Of a DNA stretch of 64,000 nucleotides, positions 18,564 through 25,553 are shown in pieces (positions within the stretch are counted from its first letter, which is position 1; each line of letters starts with the position of its first letter). The translations under genes and the position numbers were made by a program. The stretch covers positions 5,704,001-5,768,000 of the forward strand of contig OY762448.1 of assembly GCA_963665705.1 (NCBI GenBank), written 5' to 3'. The notes beneath the pieces are model-generated. The model did not search any database and was not told the origin of the DNA. It worked only from the letters and a program-made list of their open reading frames with translations. The DNA is from Saccharicrinis sp963665705 (GTDB lineage: Bacteria; Bacteroidota; Bacteroidia; Bacteroidales; Marinilabiliaceae).

Positions 18564-19148
18564 TTAGAATAGGCTTTTTAACAACAATAATTCTTTATCT
18601 GAATTTGCTTTGGAAGCCATTGGCCTTACTTGACATGAATACTTTCTTTCCGTATTAAAATAATCGGTAGAATTTTCCAGTTTAAAAAAGCGAGCTTGCA
18701 CAATTGTTGATCCAACGCGGATCTTAATAGGATTATTATTGTTATTCGTAAGTTCAAGAGATAAGCAACCACAGTATCCTGGTTGTACAATAGATGCAAC
18801 AGTTAAACCCAACCGACTATATGAGCTTCTAGTAGAAAGAACTAAAAAAATATCATTAGGTATTTTAATGTACTCTAAAGTTGAACACAATACCGTTTGA
18901 TGAGGGTGTAGCAGAATTGTTTCACCAACTAATCGCTTTGTTTCTTGAAAAAAGCTACTTATTGGTCTATCTGCCGTATCACCAGTCGCATCAATAAAAG
19001 CTTCTCTTCCTTGGAAGGAAACAAGAAAATCAGTTCCAAGACGAAGATCTAACGAAATCTCTCCGAATTGAGATTCCGATAACAAAGGGCGGATTGTTAT
19101 AGAGTTATCTTTATATAATTCTTTAATGTTTTCTCTTGTTAAATACAT
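18564..19148 (-). CDS. dCTP deaminase-like protein (Dcd/DUT fold)
   Basis: A 194-aa trimeric-dUTPase-fold enzyme of the dCTP deaminase type. It shows the signature RSSYSRLGL (R107-S108-S109), the substrate loop VQPGYCGCLSLELTN with E132 at the catalytic Glu position, and ISLDLRLG near the N-terminus. It should convert dCTP to dUTP (or dUMP). It overlaps the upstream peptidase gene by 10 bp, so it is translationally coupled. Housekeeping Dcd is not normally in such an operon. Dcd homologues that deplete dCTP are known anti-phage effectors, and the element context favours that reading. The C-terminus overlaps a spurious plus-strand ORF. Confidence 0.85.
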   Translation of the reverse strand: MYLTRENIKELYKDNSITIRPLLSESQFGEISLDLRLGTDFLVSFQGREAFIDATGDTADRPISSFFQETKRLVGETILLHPHQTVLCSTLEYIKIPNDIFLVLSTRSSYSRLGLTVASIVQPGYCGCLSLELTNNNNNPIKIRVGSTIVQARFFKLENSTDYFNTERKYSCQVRPMASKANSDKELLLLKSLF

Positions 19149-20179
19149 TTACCCCATTCCTCCGTTACCTTAAAGTTGCTAATTGATTTTTCAATTAAAT
19201 TATTTATAATCGTATATTTATTGCTCTTCGAAATCCCTTTGTCCTCAAACTCTTTTATATCATTTATCCATAAATTCCAACCTGTTTCAAACAGCATATG
19301 TAATTCATTATTTGAGGCAATTTCAGCAGGAATGAAGTTTTTAAAATCAACATCTGACAGAGTATTTTCAACTACAGTTAATTTCTTTTTTGTAGAATCC
19401 TTTGTTGCTTCTTTTATTTCATTAAGAATGTCGTTGTCTTTTACTCCATTTAGAAAATCTTTAACAATCTCAATTCTTCTCGAAGTTGCGGGATGAGAAG
19501 CAGAATCTCCTTTACCATGAGCAATATAGTTCAAATAATAATTGGAACCTTTTCCAACAAATTGAGCAGCAAAAATATCAGAAAAGAACTCTTGGTAGTG
19601 ATTGGCCTCTTTCTCAGAAAGTCCTTTAGATGAAGCGAGTCGACTAATAATTTTATATTTAAAATCTATGAAATGACCTAATTCGTGGTATAAGACAACA
19701 TTAGCAAGATAGTCCTGAGATAAATATTTGGGTAGATTTATTTGAATCATCCTATGTTTAAAATCAATCCCAAACCAAATAGAAATTATATCATAGTAAT
19801 TTTGATTAAGAGCTAATGTCGGATTAAAACTAAATGAATTAAGATTGTTTTGTAAAGATGTAACTATTATATATTCATCTGAACCGTGCCATTCATTAAG
19901 TGCATTCTCCAAACAGAAAACAGTTTCATGTGGTATGTTCACTAAGGTACTATTGTCAAGAAATTCAATACTATGAAAACAGAAATCTAATACAAACTTC
20001 AGTGCTTTTTGCTCATTTGTTTTCAATAGATTTAAATCTAACTTACAGATTTCCTCAACTAATTTACTAAGTTGGGTATGATAATCTTGTTTTCTTTTGT
20101 CTGAATATTTATTTGTTTTCGACCTTTCTATTGCTCTAGATAATTGGCAAATATGTAAAGAAACTAACTCTGGACTCAT
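19139..20179 (-). CDS. HExxH zinc metallopeptidase-like protein
   Basis: A 346-aa soluble protein with VVLYHELGHFID (H165, E166, H169), a downstream acidic block EANHYQEFFSDIFAAQF that would supply the third zinc ligand, and SASHPATSRRIEIVKDFL as in M48-like peptidases. There is no signal peptide or TM segment. It is second in a tight minus-strand operon: a 98-aa protein 4 bp upstream, and the dCTP-deaminase-like gene overlapping downstream. It could be the sensor/activator protease of the deaminase, or cleave the XRE repressor as ImmA/IrrE proteins do. No substrate is shown by the sequence. Confidence 0.72.
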   Translation of the reverse strand: MSPELVSLHICQLSRAIERSKTNKYSDKRKQDYHTQLSKLVEEICKLDLNLLKTNEQKALKFVLDFCFHSIEFLDNSTLVNIPHETVFCLENALNEWHGSDEYIIVTSLQNNLNSFSFNPTLALNQNYYDIISIWFGIDFKHRMIQINLPKYLSQDYLANVVLYHELGHFIDFKYKIISRLASSKGLSEKEANHYQEFFSDIFAAQFVGKGSNYYLNYIAHGKGDSASHPATSRRIEIVKDFLNGVKDNDILNEIKEATKDSTKKKLTVVENTLSDVDFKNFIPAEIASNNELHMLFETGWNLWINDIKEFEDKGISKSNKYTIINNLIEKSISNFKVTEEWGKCI

Positions 20180-20183
20180 TTAC

Positions 20184-20480
20184 TTAGGCAATAGGGCTTA
20201 CATTCATTAAATAGTCTCTCAATCTTATAAAATCTTTAGAACTAAGATTGTCTGAATCCACTTCATTTAATAGATCAGTATTTTGAGCGAACAAACTCAC
20301 AATCTCAAATCTCTCATTGCTAACTTGATAAAAGTCTTTCGACTCAGCAAGTTGCTTTGATTCATCAATGATTATTTTAATGATGCCATTATAGTTATGA
20401 TTTTCTTCATTTATAATTGAGTCGAGCATCATAATATAAACATCTTTAAATTGAGATGAAATGTCAGTGGCGAAGTACAT
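20184..20480 (-). CDS. Hypothetical protein, first gene of peptidase/Dcd operon
   Basis: 98 aa, acidic and probably all-helical (MYFATDISSQFKDVYIMMLD), with no family recognised. It ends 4 bp before the peptidase start. The promoter region 80-100 bp upstream contains one copy of the TTGATATATTTAGATT element also found in the divergent XRE/small-gene promoter, so the operon is probably repressed by the neighbouring XRE protein. It may be a regulator or inhibitor of the peptidase/deaminase pair (inference from position only). Confidence 0.65.
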   Translation of the reverse strand: MYFATDISSQFKDVYIMMLDSIINEENHNYNGIIKIIIDESKQLAESKDFYQVSNERFEIVSLFAQNTDLLNEVDSDNLSSKDFIRLRDYLMNVSPIA

Positions 20481-20561
20481 GTTTTTGATTTTGATTTATA
20501 CTATTCTTGATAATAGTCAAAAAATTTTATTGCTAAAATTTGGCCGCAAAATTATATTTAA

Positions 20562-20577
20562 AATCTAAATATATCAA
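20562..20577 (-). promoter_or_regulatory. Candidate XRE operator in peptidase/Dcd operon promoter
   Basis: Minus-strand TTGATATATTTAGATT, identical over 16 bp to plus-strand 21049-21064. It lies 82 bp upstream of the 98-aa gene. Confidence 0.6.
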
Positions 20578-20611
20578 AAAAATATAATTAAAAGAATTAA
20601 AACTATTTTTT

Positions 20612-20956
20612 TTACGAATTTCCTTTTTTAAATTTTAGGTATTTTATAAAGTCAATCACTTCTTCTTGTTGATGCTCGGACAAGCCTTCTGCATGAAAAG
20701 CAAATTTTTCTACGATATCTGAATTTGATTTTGACCTCCTATTTTCGATAATACCTGCAGCATAGAGAAGTTCATCTATTTCAATATTATATGCAGAAGC
20801 AAGCTTATAAAGGGTATTTGCAGAAGGACTTTTAATTTTATCATTTTCTAATTGACTTAGATAAGCATTAGATATTCCTGTCATTTCTTCGACTTCTCTT
20901 AATTTCTTATTCAGTTTTAATCTTGTAGCTTTTAAAATTTCTCCCAATGTATTCAT
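20612..20956 (-). CDS. XRE-family HTH regulator (element I)
   Basis: 114 aa. The N-terminal Cro/CI-type HTH spans about 1-65 (LGEILKATRLKLNKKLREVE, MTGISNAYLSQLENDKIKSPS), followed by a short helical tail that may dimerise (SEHQQEEVIDFIKYLKF). It lies between two promoter regions that share the TTGATATATTTA element, and is divergent from the 57-aa gene that precedes the ubiquitin-like operon. It is therefore the obvious local repressor. The tail is too short for a fused peptidase; the HExxH protein nearby could be its inactivator. Confidence 0.88.
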   Translation of the reverse strand: MNTLGEILKATRLKLNKKLREVEEMTGISNAYLSQLENDKIKSPSANTLYKLASAYNIEIDELLYAAGIIENRRSKSNSDIVEKFAFHAEGLSEHQQEEVIDFIKYLKFKKGNS

Positions 20957-20994
20957 AGTGTTTTACTTATATACTGCAAAAATAGTTAAATAAT

Positions 20995-21075
20995 TAAATA
21001 TATCAAAATTAACGCTTGATAAATTAAAATTATTACCAAAATTCTTGCTTGATATATTTAGATTATTTAAATTTG
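20995..21075. promoter_or_regulatory. Divergent promoter with repeated operator TTGATATATTTA
   Basis: Plus-strand promoter: TTG at 21045-21047 and -7 box TAAATTTG at 21068-21075 (20-bp spacer), firing towards the 57-aa gene. Operator copies: TTGATATATTTA at 21049-21060 (inside the spacer), the same 12 bp on the minus strand at 20995-21006, and a weaker TTGATAAATTAA at 21016-21027. A third exact copy sits in the 20562 promoter. Confidence 0.65.
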
Positions 21076-21104
21076 TATCATGTTTAATTAGAAAGATAAA
21101 AAAT

Positions 21105-21278
21105 ATGGCTACAAATAAACCATACGGAGATGGAAAAAGAATTGGAGCTGTCAAGGACAGAAGCCAAACTTACAATCCTAAAACGGATCGTTATGTAAAA
21201 AGAGATTCTAATACAGGACGTTTTATGGATGTAAAATCGGATGGTAAACCATTTAAAGGAGTCCGAAAAGAAAAATAA
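21105..21278 (+). CDS. Small basic protein, 57 aa
   Basis: Start at ATG 21105 (MATNKPYGDGKRIGAVKDRSQ), 30 bp after the -7 box; the longer frame from 21045 would begin inside the promoter. It is a strongly basic, Gly/Lys-rich peptide with TYNPKTDRYVKRD and FMDVKSDGKPFKGVRKEK. I have the impression that similar small proteins occur next to XRE genes in many bacteria, but I cannot check. No domain is recognised. It is the first gene after the operator-controlled promoter and ends just before the conserved noncoding module and the ubiquitin-like operon. Confidence 0.75.
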   Translation: MATNKPYGDGKRIGAVKDRSQTYNPKTDRYVKRDSNTGRFMDVKSDGKPFKGVRKEK

Positions 21279-21282
21279 AAGC

Positions 21283-21385
21283 CAAACTGAAAAACAATCC
21301 GGCTTGTATTTTAAAAAAGTAATCGAGATTGGTACTCTTGATCACTAAGTTTATTTCGCACAGCAAACTTACTATTTTTTTAAAA
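21283..21385 (+). other. Noncoding module shared with element II (copy 1)
   Basis: A weak terminator-like hairpin ending in GGCTTGTATTTT (21301-21312), then a second hairpin (about 21320-21347, 9 of 10 pairs, arms GTAATCGAGA and TCTTGATCAC), then GCACAGCAAAC (21358-21368) and a T-rich run. The same order and nearly the same spacing occur at 37722-37830 upstream of the other ubiquitin-like operon. It may be a leader, terminator/attenuator or small RNA. Confidence 0.5.
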
Positions 21386-21538
21386 ACTACACAAGTCTAC
21401 TTTAGTTTCTCAGAGCTGCTATAGTGTTAATCTAAAGGGAATAAAAACACCATTGTGGATTTATAATGGAATTGTTACGCACAATTATCGATAGGGGAGA
21501 GCAAATAGTTTAAAGAACATTTTAAAAAATAATAAGTT

Positions 21539-22537
21539 ATGCTATTAGAAATTATAGACATAGAAATTTACTCGAAAGAGAATAAAGCTATACCTAAAGG
21601 GTGTAGGTATAAAGTTAAGATTGATCGTGAAAAATATGTAATAGATCAGTCTGTTATCACTGGCAAAGAGATTTTGGAGCTCGCCGGCAAAATGCCACAT
21701 ACTAGATGGCTAGTAAATCAACGTTTAAAAGGAGGTTCTATTAATAAAATAGAATACGATGAAACGGTGGATTTAACTAAACCCGGTATTGAAAAATTCC
21801 TTACGCTCCCACTTGATCAGACGGAAGGAGAGAAGGAAAACCAACCTATTGATATTGAAGAGTACTCAAAAAGCAATATGAAAGTACCTTATGGCTGTCG
21901 TTACAAAATTAAAATTGATAGGGATAAGTATGTTATTAATGAACAGACTATAACAGGAAAAGAATTACTGCAATTAGCTGGAAAAACGCCTTATAACCGT
22001 TGGATGTTAAATCAACGATTAAAAGGTGGTGCAATTAAACAAATTGGCTATGATGATGTAGTTGATTTGACTTCGCCTGGAATAGAAAAGTTTATGACAT
22101 TACCATTGGATCAGACAGAGGGAGAACTGCGAAGGCAGTTCCCTCTTCCTGAAGAAGATGAGGAGTTTCTTAAAACCTTAAACCTTCCTTGGGAGACGGT
22201 TTTACAAGGTAGATCCCAATGGTTGTTTATCCATGATTACTTAATCCCAGCAGGATACAATTATGCAAAGGTTAGAGTTGCCATAAAAATCGAAAATGGA
22301 TATCCGGTTACACAATTAGACATGGTCTACTTCCATCCTGGGCTAGCAAAACAAAATGGCAGCAGGATTAATGCATTAACAAATACAAAGATAGATGGTC
22401 TTTCTTTTCAGAGATGGTCTAGGCACAGAACACCGCAAAACCCGTGGAGAGCTGGTGTTGATGATTTATCGACTCATGTATCCTTAGTGCAAAATTGGTT
22501 AGAACGTGAACTAAATCCTATGCGTCATGCAGTATAA
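21539..22537 (+). CDS. Fusion of two ubiquitin-like domains and an E2-like domain (system I)
   Basis: 332 aa. Two homologous Ubl repeats of the multi-ubiquitin type (about 1-97 and 103-195) share KIDR-K-YVI, ITGKE-L-LAGK and R-L-NQRLKGG, and each ends in LPLDQTEG (G97 and G195). The C-terminus (about 200-332) matches the prokaryotic E2 family E pattern: FIHDYLIPAGYNYAKVRVAI, QLDMVYFHPGL, FQRWSRHRTPQNPWRAGVDDL. The whole protein has only two cysteines, C22 and C120, both in Ubl domains; the E2 domain has none. It is translated just before the JAB-E1 protein, whose start overlaps it by 11 bp. It is the presumed modifier, with the repeated tails as possible cleavage points for the JAB peptidase. 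Confidence 0.88.
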   Translation: MLLEIIDIEIYSKENKAIPKGCRYKVKIDREKYVIDQSVITGKEILELAGKMPHTRWLVNQRLKGGSINKIEYDETVDLTKPGIEKFLTLPLDQTEGEKENQPIDIEEYSKSNMKVPYGCRYKIKIDRDKYVINEQTITGKELLQLAGKTPYNRWMLNQRLKGGAIKQIGYDDVVDLTSPGIEKFMTLPLDQTEGELRRQFPLPEEDEEFLKTLNLPWETVLQGRSQWLFIHDYLIPAGYNYAKVRVAIKIENGYPVTQLDMVYFHPGLAKQNGSRINALTNTKIDGLSFQRWSRHRTPQNPWRAGVDDLSTHVSLVQNWLERELNPMRHAV

Positions 22538-23918
22538 TTTATCTATTTCAGGAAGGGATTATAAAATGCTTCAGAAGCATTTATTCCCAGGCGATAATAA
22601 GGAGGCCGTAGCTATTGCATTATGCGGTAGGTTCGTTTCTGAAAGACAAACTAGGATTTTAGTTCATGAAATTATACCTATTCCACATGATATCTGCACA
22701 ATCAGAGAAGATGATTTGCTTTCATGGCCAACTAGTTATATCCAGCCGTTTATAGAAAAGGCTGCAAAGCAAGGTTTTAGCATTTTAAAAATTCATAGTC
22801 ATCCAGGTGGAGGTAAATTCTTCTCAGTTCAGGATGATCGTTCTGATGGAGATTTATTCCCATCGTTGTTTGGATGGATTGACGATGCCAATATTCATTC
22901 TAGTTGCATTATGCTTCCTTCTGGAGAAATATTTGGTCGTGTTTTTAACGAGGACAACACAATAAAAGAATTAGATAAAATCTCAGTAATTGGAGATGTT
23001 ATTCAAACTTGGAGTAATCAAGAAAACGATGAGGATGTAGAAGAGTATAACATTAGAAATATTCAAGCATTTGGTGAAGGTACAATCAATCAACTAAGAA
23101 GTATGTCTGTAGCAGTGATTGGATGCTCTGGTACTGGAAGTATTGTAGTCGAACAATTAGTGCGTCTTGGTATAGGTCGAATTCTAATTATAGATCCCGA
23201 CAGAATAGAAGTGAAAAATTTGAATCGAATTTTAAACTCAACAATTGAAGATGCAACTAATGAACTTTCTAAAGTTGAGATGACTAGAAAGGCGATAAAG
23301 AATTTTGGGTTAAAAACAAAAGTTGAGATAATTGATAAGGATATATACTCAGACATTTCGATTGTTAGGAAAATAGCTGATTCAGATTTTATTTTCGGAT
23401 GCGTCGATAGTATAGATGCAAGGCATTTGTTAAATCAAATATCCAGTTTTTATATATTACCATATTTTGATGTAGGTGTATCATTAAAAGCCGATGGTAA
23501 AGGAGGAGTTGAACACATTGCTGGAACATCTCATTACATACAGCCAGGAGGTTCTTCTCTTTTGTCAAGAGGCGTATATACAGAAGAAGAATTGAGATCT
23601 GCCCTAACAGCTAAATTTGACCCTGAATATTTTGAAGAAAGAAAAAAAGAGAAATATATAAAAGATGTTCAGGTAGAAAGTCCTGCCGTTATAAGCGTTA
23701 ACATGATGGCTAGCTCATTAGTTGTTAATGAGTTTTTATCGAAGGTCCATGATCTGCGAGAGGAAGAGTCCGAGAATTATTCAACTGTAAGGGTAGACAT
23801 GCTAAATGGATACATGGTGTATGATCCTGATGGTAATCCAGATCTTTATTGTAGTAAATATTGTGGTAGAGGTGATAATATTAAAATCCCTCTTAATATG
23901 GTTGAATTTTCAAAATAG
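22527..23918 (+). CDS. JAB peptidase-E1 (ThiF) fusion (system I)
   Basis: 463 aa. The N-terminal JAMM/JAB metalloprotease (about 1-150) has E26 and the motif KIHSHPGG followed by SVQDD (H90, H92, S100, D103). The C-terminal E1/ThiF adenylation domain (about 175-463) has GCSGTGS (199-205), DPDRIEVKNLNRI and FGCVDSIDARHLLN. The expected roles are cleavage of Ubl precursors or conjugates by JAB and adenylation of the Ubl C-terminus by E1. The loop where E1-JAB relatives usually show Cys residues reads IQPGGSSLLSRG (S343, S344, S347). The only late cysteines are in YCSKYCGRG near the C-terminus. It overlaps the Ubl-E2 gene by 11 bp. Confidence 0.9.
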   Translation: MQYNLSISGRDYKMLQKHLFPGDNKEAVAIALCGRFVSERQTRILVHEIIPIPHDICTIREDDLLSWPTSYIQPFIEKAAKQGFSILKIHSHPGGGKFFSVQDDRSDGDLFPSLFGWIDDANIHSSCIMLPSGEIFGRVFNEDNTIKELDKISVIGDVIQTWSNQENDEDVEEYNIRNIQAFGEGTINQLRSMSVAVIGCSGTGSIVVEQLVRLGIGRILIIDPDRIEVKNLNRILNSTIEDATNELSKVEMTRKAIKNFGLKTKVEIIDKDIYSDISIVRKIADSDFIFGCVDSIDARHLLNQISSFYILPYFDVGVSLKADGKGGVEHIAGTSHYIQPGGSSLLSRGVYTEEELRSALTAKFDPEYFEERKKEKYIKDVQVESPAVISVNMMASSLVVNEFLSKVHDLREEESENYSTVRVDMLNGYMVYDPDGNPDLYCSKYCGRGDNIKIPLNMVEFSK

Positions 23919-23924
23919 AATAAC

Positions 23925-24218
23925 ATGAGAACGATAATAGATGAATTAATAAATCAAATGAATGGATGTGATAATCTTTCTGAGTTTAGCGAAATAGTTA
24001 ATAATAGGCACTCAGAGCTAAGAAATAGCTTATCAAAGCAAGGAATTAACTTTTATTCAGGAAACCAGGAGATTATTGGTGGTCAGGTTATGAATGCACA
24101 TTCTTACGAAGATTACCAACAAGTTAATCATATAAGGCGTGGCATAACTTCTGGATGGGTTCATTACAACAAGGAGTATTCAGATATCGAAAGAGCAGTA
24201 AGGGGATTTTTTGAATAA
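23925..24218 (+). CDS. Small protein of ubiquitin-like operon I
   Basis: 97 aa, soluble and probably helical at the N-terminus (MRTIIDELINQMNGCDNLSEF). I recognise no family. It starts 6 bp after the JAB-E1 stop and ends shortly before a strong terminator, so it is the last gene of the operon and presumably a fourth component: substrate, adaptor or regulator. It contains one cysteine (C15). It has no visible Gly-Gly tail, so it is not an obvious additional modifier. Confidence 0.7.
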   Translation: MRTIIDELINQMNGCDNLSEFSEIVNNRHSELRNSLSKQGINFYSGNQEIIGGQVMNAHSYEDYQQVNHIRRGITSGWVHYNKEYSDIERAVRGFFE

Positions 24219-24252
24219 TTTTTATTAACATTCCCTTTCGTTACATACTATA

Positions 24253-24283
24253 AAAGGTCGTCAATTTTGGCGACCTTTTTCAT
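24253..24283 (+). terminator. Terminator of ubiquitin-like operon I
   Basis: Perfect 8-bp stem AAAGGTCG / CGACCTTT (24253-24260 with 24271-24278) followed by TT and a T-rich stretch. Confidence 0.85.
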
Positions 24284-24912
24284 TTTATATTAGAATGTAC
24301 ATCTTTATTTGGAATAATTTCTTCCCCCAGTAATTGCATAATAGGCTTTACACAGTAGAAACTACCTTATTTTCCAAGTTAAAATATGGTCATATTCTTT
24401 TTAATACTCATTACAGAAAGGTTAAGACAATTAAATAGATATCACAATTTTAATTGAAATGTAATAGATCTAGTCCCAAAATACTTCCACACCTAGAAAA
24501 CCTAATCTTCATAACACAAACAGCTCGTATTCAGGTCCAAATTTCTGAATTGTAAATTTCCCCTTATAAATAAGCTATTCTTTTTCAATCTTGAAAGAAC
24601 TTAATTTTAAATACCAACTGGTTTCCATATTGAAAAACACCGCCAACTGCAATTCAAACAATTATCATTCTGCATATATTTTCAAAAGACTATTGAATCA
24701 TTTTTCAAACAGGTATTGAAAGCAATTTTAAATTGATAAATAGAAAATATTAAGGATATATATGTTGGGAGAATACTTCTACTACTTTTCTCGTTCCTTT
24801 TTTCATCTATGCTTAAAAGTTATGACTAAGAACCTGAATAGTTAGAATTAATCAAGAAACTTCCATTCTCCTCGGCCGAAGAGTGTTTTTATAAACTTTT
24901 AAACTTATTAAA
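24284..24912. other. Gene-free AT-rich region
   Basis: About 630 bases without a supportable ORF in any frame, between the ubiquitin-like operon terminator and the excisionase gene. Several poly-T and poly-A patches are present but no long repeat is seen. A control region (origin, transfer site or promoter of the replication genes) would fit here, but nothing specific is recognised. Confidence 0.45.
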
Positions 24913-25155
24913 ATGATTGCAATGACTAGTGAAGAAGCTAGACAGTTTCTTGTACAGAAAGGCATTCCTATGTCTAAATCAAGACTGTACAAACTGGTTT
25001 CATCCAGGAAAATCGATTTTCATAGAGTCAGTAACAGATTACTCTTCTATAAAGAGGAAATTGAAGTCTGGAGCAAAAACCAAATTACAACGCCACGAGC
25101 AAATAAAAATGAGGCTCTAGAAAGCGTAATTCAATCAGCTCAAAAGAGCTGTTAA
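24913..25155 (+). CDS. Excisionase-like HTH protein
   Basis: 80 aa with a MerR/HTH_17-type DNA-binding domain: MTSEEARQFLVQKGIPMSKS, LYKLVSSRKIDFHRVSNRLLFYKEEIEVW. The start may be 24913 or the Met three codons later (24922). Proteins of this type accompany tyrosine integrases and act as directionality factors or replication-control proteins. It heads the block zinc-ribbon protein, primase/helicase, VirE-type primase, integrase, all on the same strand. Confidence 0.82.
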   Translation: MIAMTSEEARQFLVQKGIPMSKSRLYKLVSSRKIDFHRVSNRLLFYKEEIEVWSKNQITTPRANKNEALESVIQSAQKSC

Positions 25156-25180
25156 TTCTTAATATTTTAAATCAATAATT

Positions 25181-25381
25181 ATGATTAGACAAAGATGTAA
25201 AACCTGCAAGTCATCAGGTTCAACCCAGAGATTCTGTCGCCACTGTTCGACGGCATTTTGTACTAACTGTAACACAACCGCTTCAGGAAAGGGTATCTCA
25301 TCTAAAGACAAAAATACTTGTCCTGTATGTGAAAATATTGGTGGAGTAATACTACAAAGTACTAGGTGGAAGAGGAAGTAG
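25181..25381 (+). CDS. Small zinc-ribbon protein
   Basis: 66 aa with eight cysteines in four pairs or near-pairs: CKTC, CRHC, CTNC and CPVC, consistent with one or two structural zinc sites. No known domain name fits with confidence. It lies between the excisionase and primase genes, 26 bp downstream of the former, and its stop is directly followed by the inverted repeat at 25393. It may be a nucleic-acid-binding accessory replication factor (inference from position). Confidence 0.65.
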   Translation: MIRQRCKTCKSSGSTQRFCRHCSTAFCTNCNTTASGKGISSKDKNTCPVCENIGGVILQSTRWKRK

Positions 25382-25392
25382 AAAGTTAAGTT

Positions 25393-25468
25393 AGTGAGTT
25401 AAGTGAACTACTTTTTTAATAAAATAATTAAAATATATTTTTCTAATTATTTATTCACTTAACTCACT
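25393..25468. repeat. 15-bp perfect inverted repeat, candidate origin or operator
   Basis: AGTGAGTTAAGTGAA (25393-25407) and its exact complement (25454-25468), separated by 46 nearly pure A/T bases. It is placed just upstream of the primase/helicase gene. It could be a replication origin or a control hairpin. Confidence 0.6.
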
Positions 25469-25553
25469 TCCCTCATTTCAATCAAATACATACAACTTGT
25501 TATCAACTAATTATCTATTGATAAAAGATAAAACAATGAAAATGTAAAATAAC

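Noticed and set aside
18383..18658. 91-aa plus-strand ORF across the IS66-1 right end
   Set aside because: It starts inside the IS and runs antisense through the end of the Dcd-like gene. Rejoining across the target duplication gives a longer frame, but its content is unconvincing.
21539..24218. Type II CBASS (E1/E2 plus JAB)
   Set aside because: No CD-NTase or effector gene is adjacent, and the Ubl repeats plus E1-JAB order are different from Cap2/Cap3.
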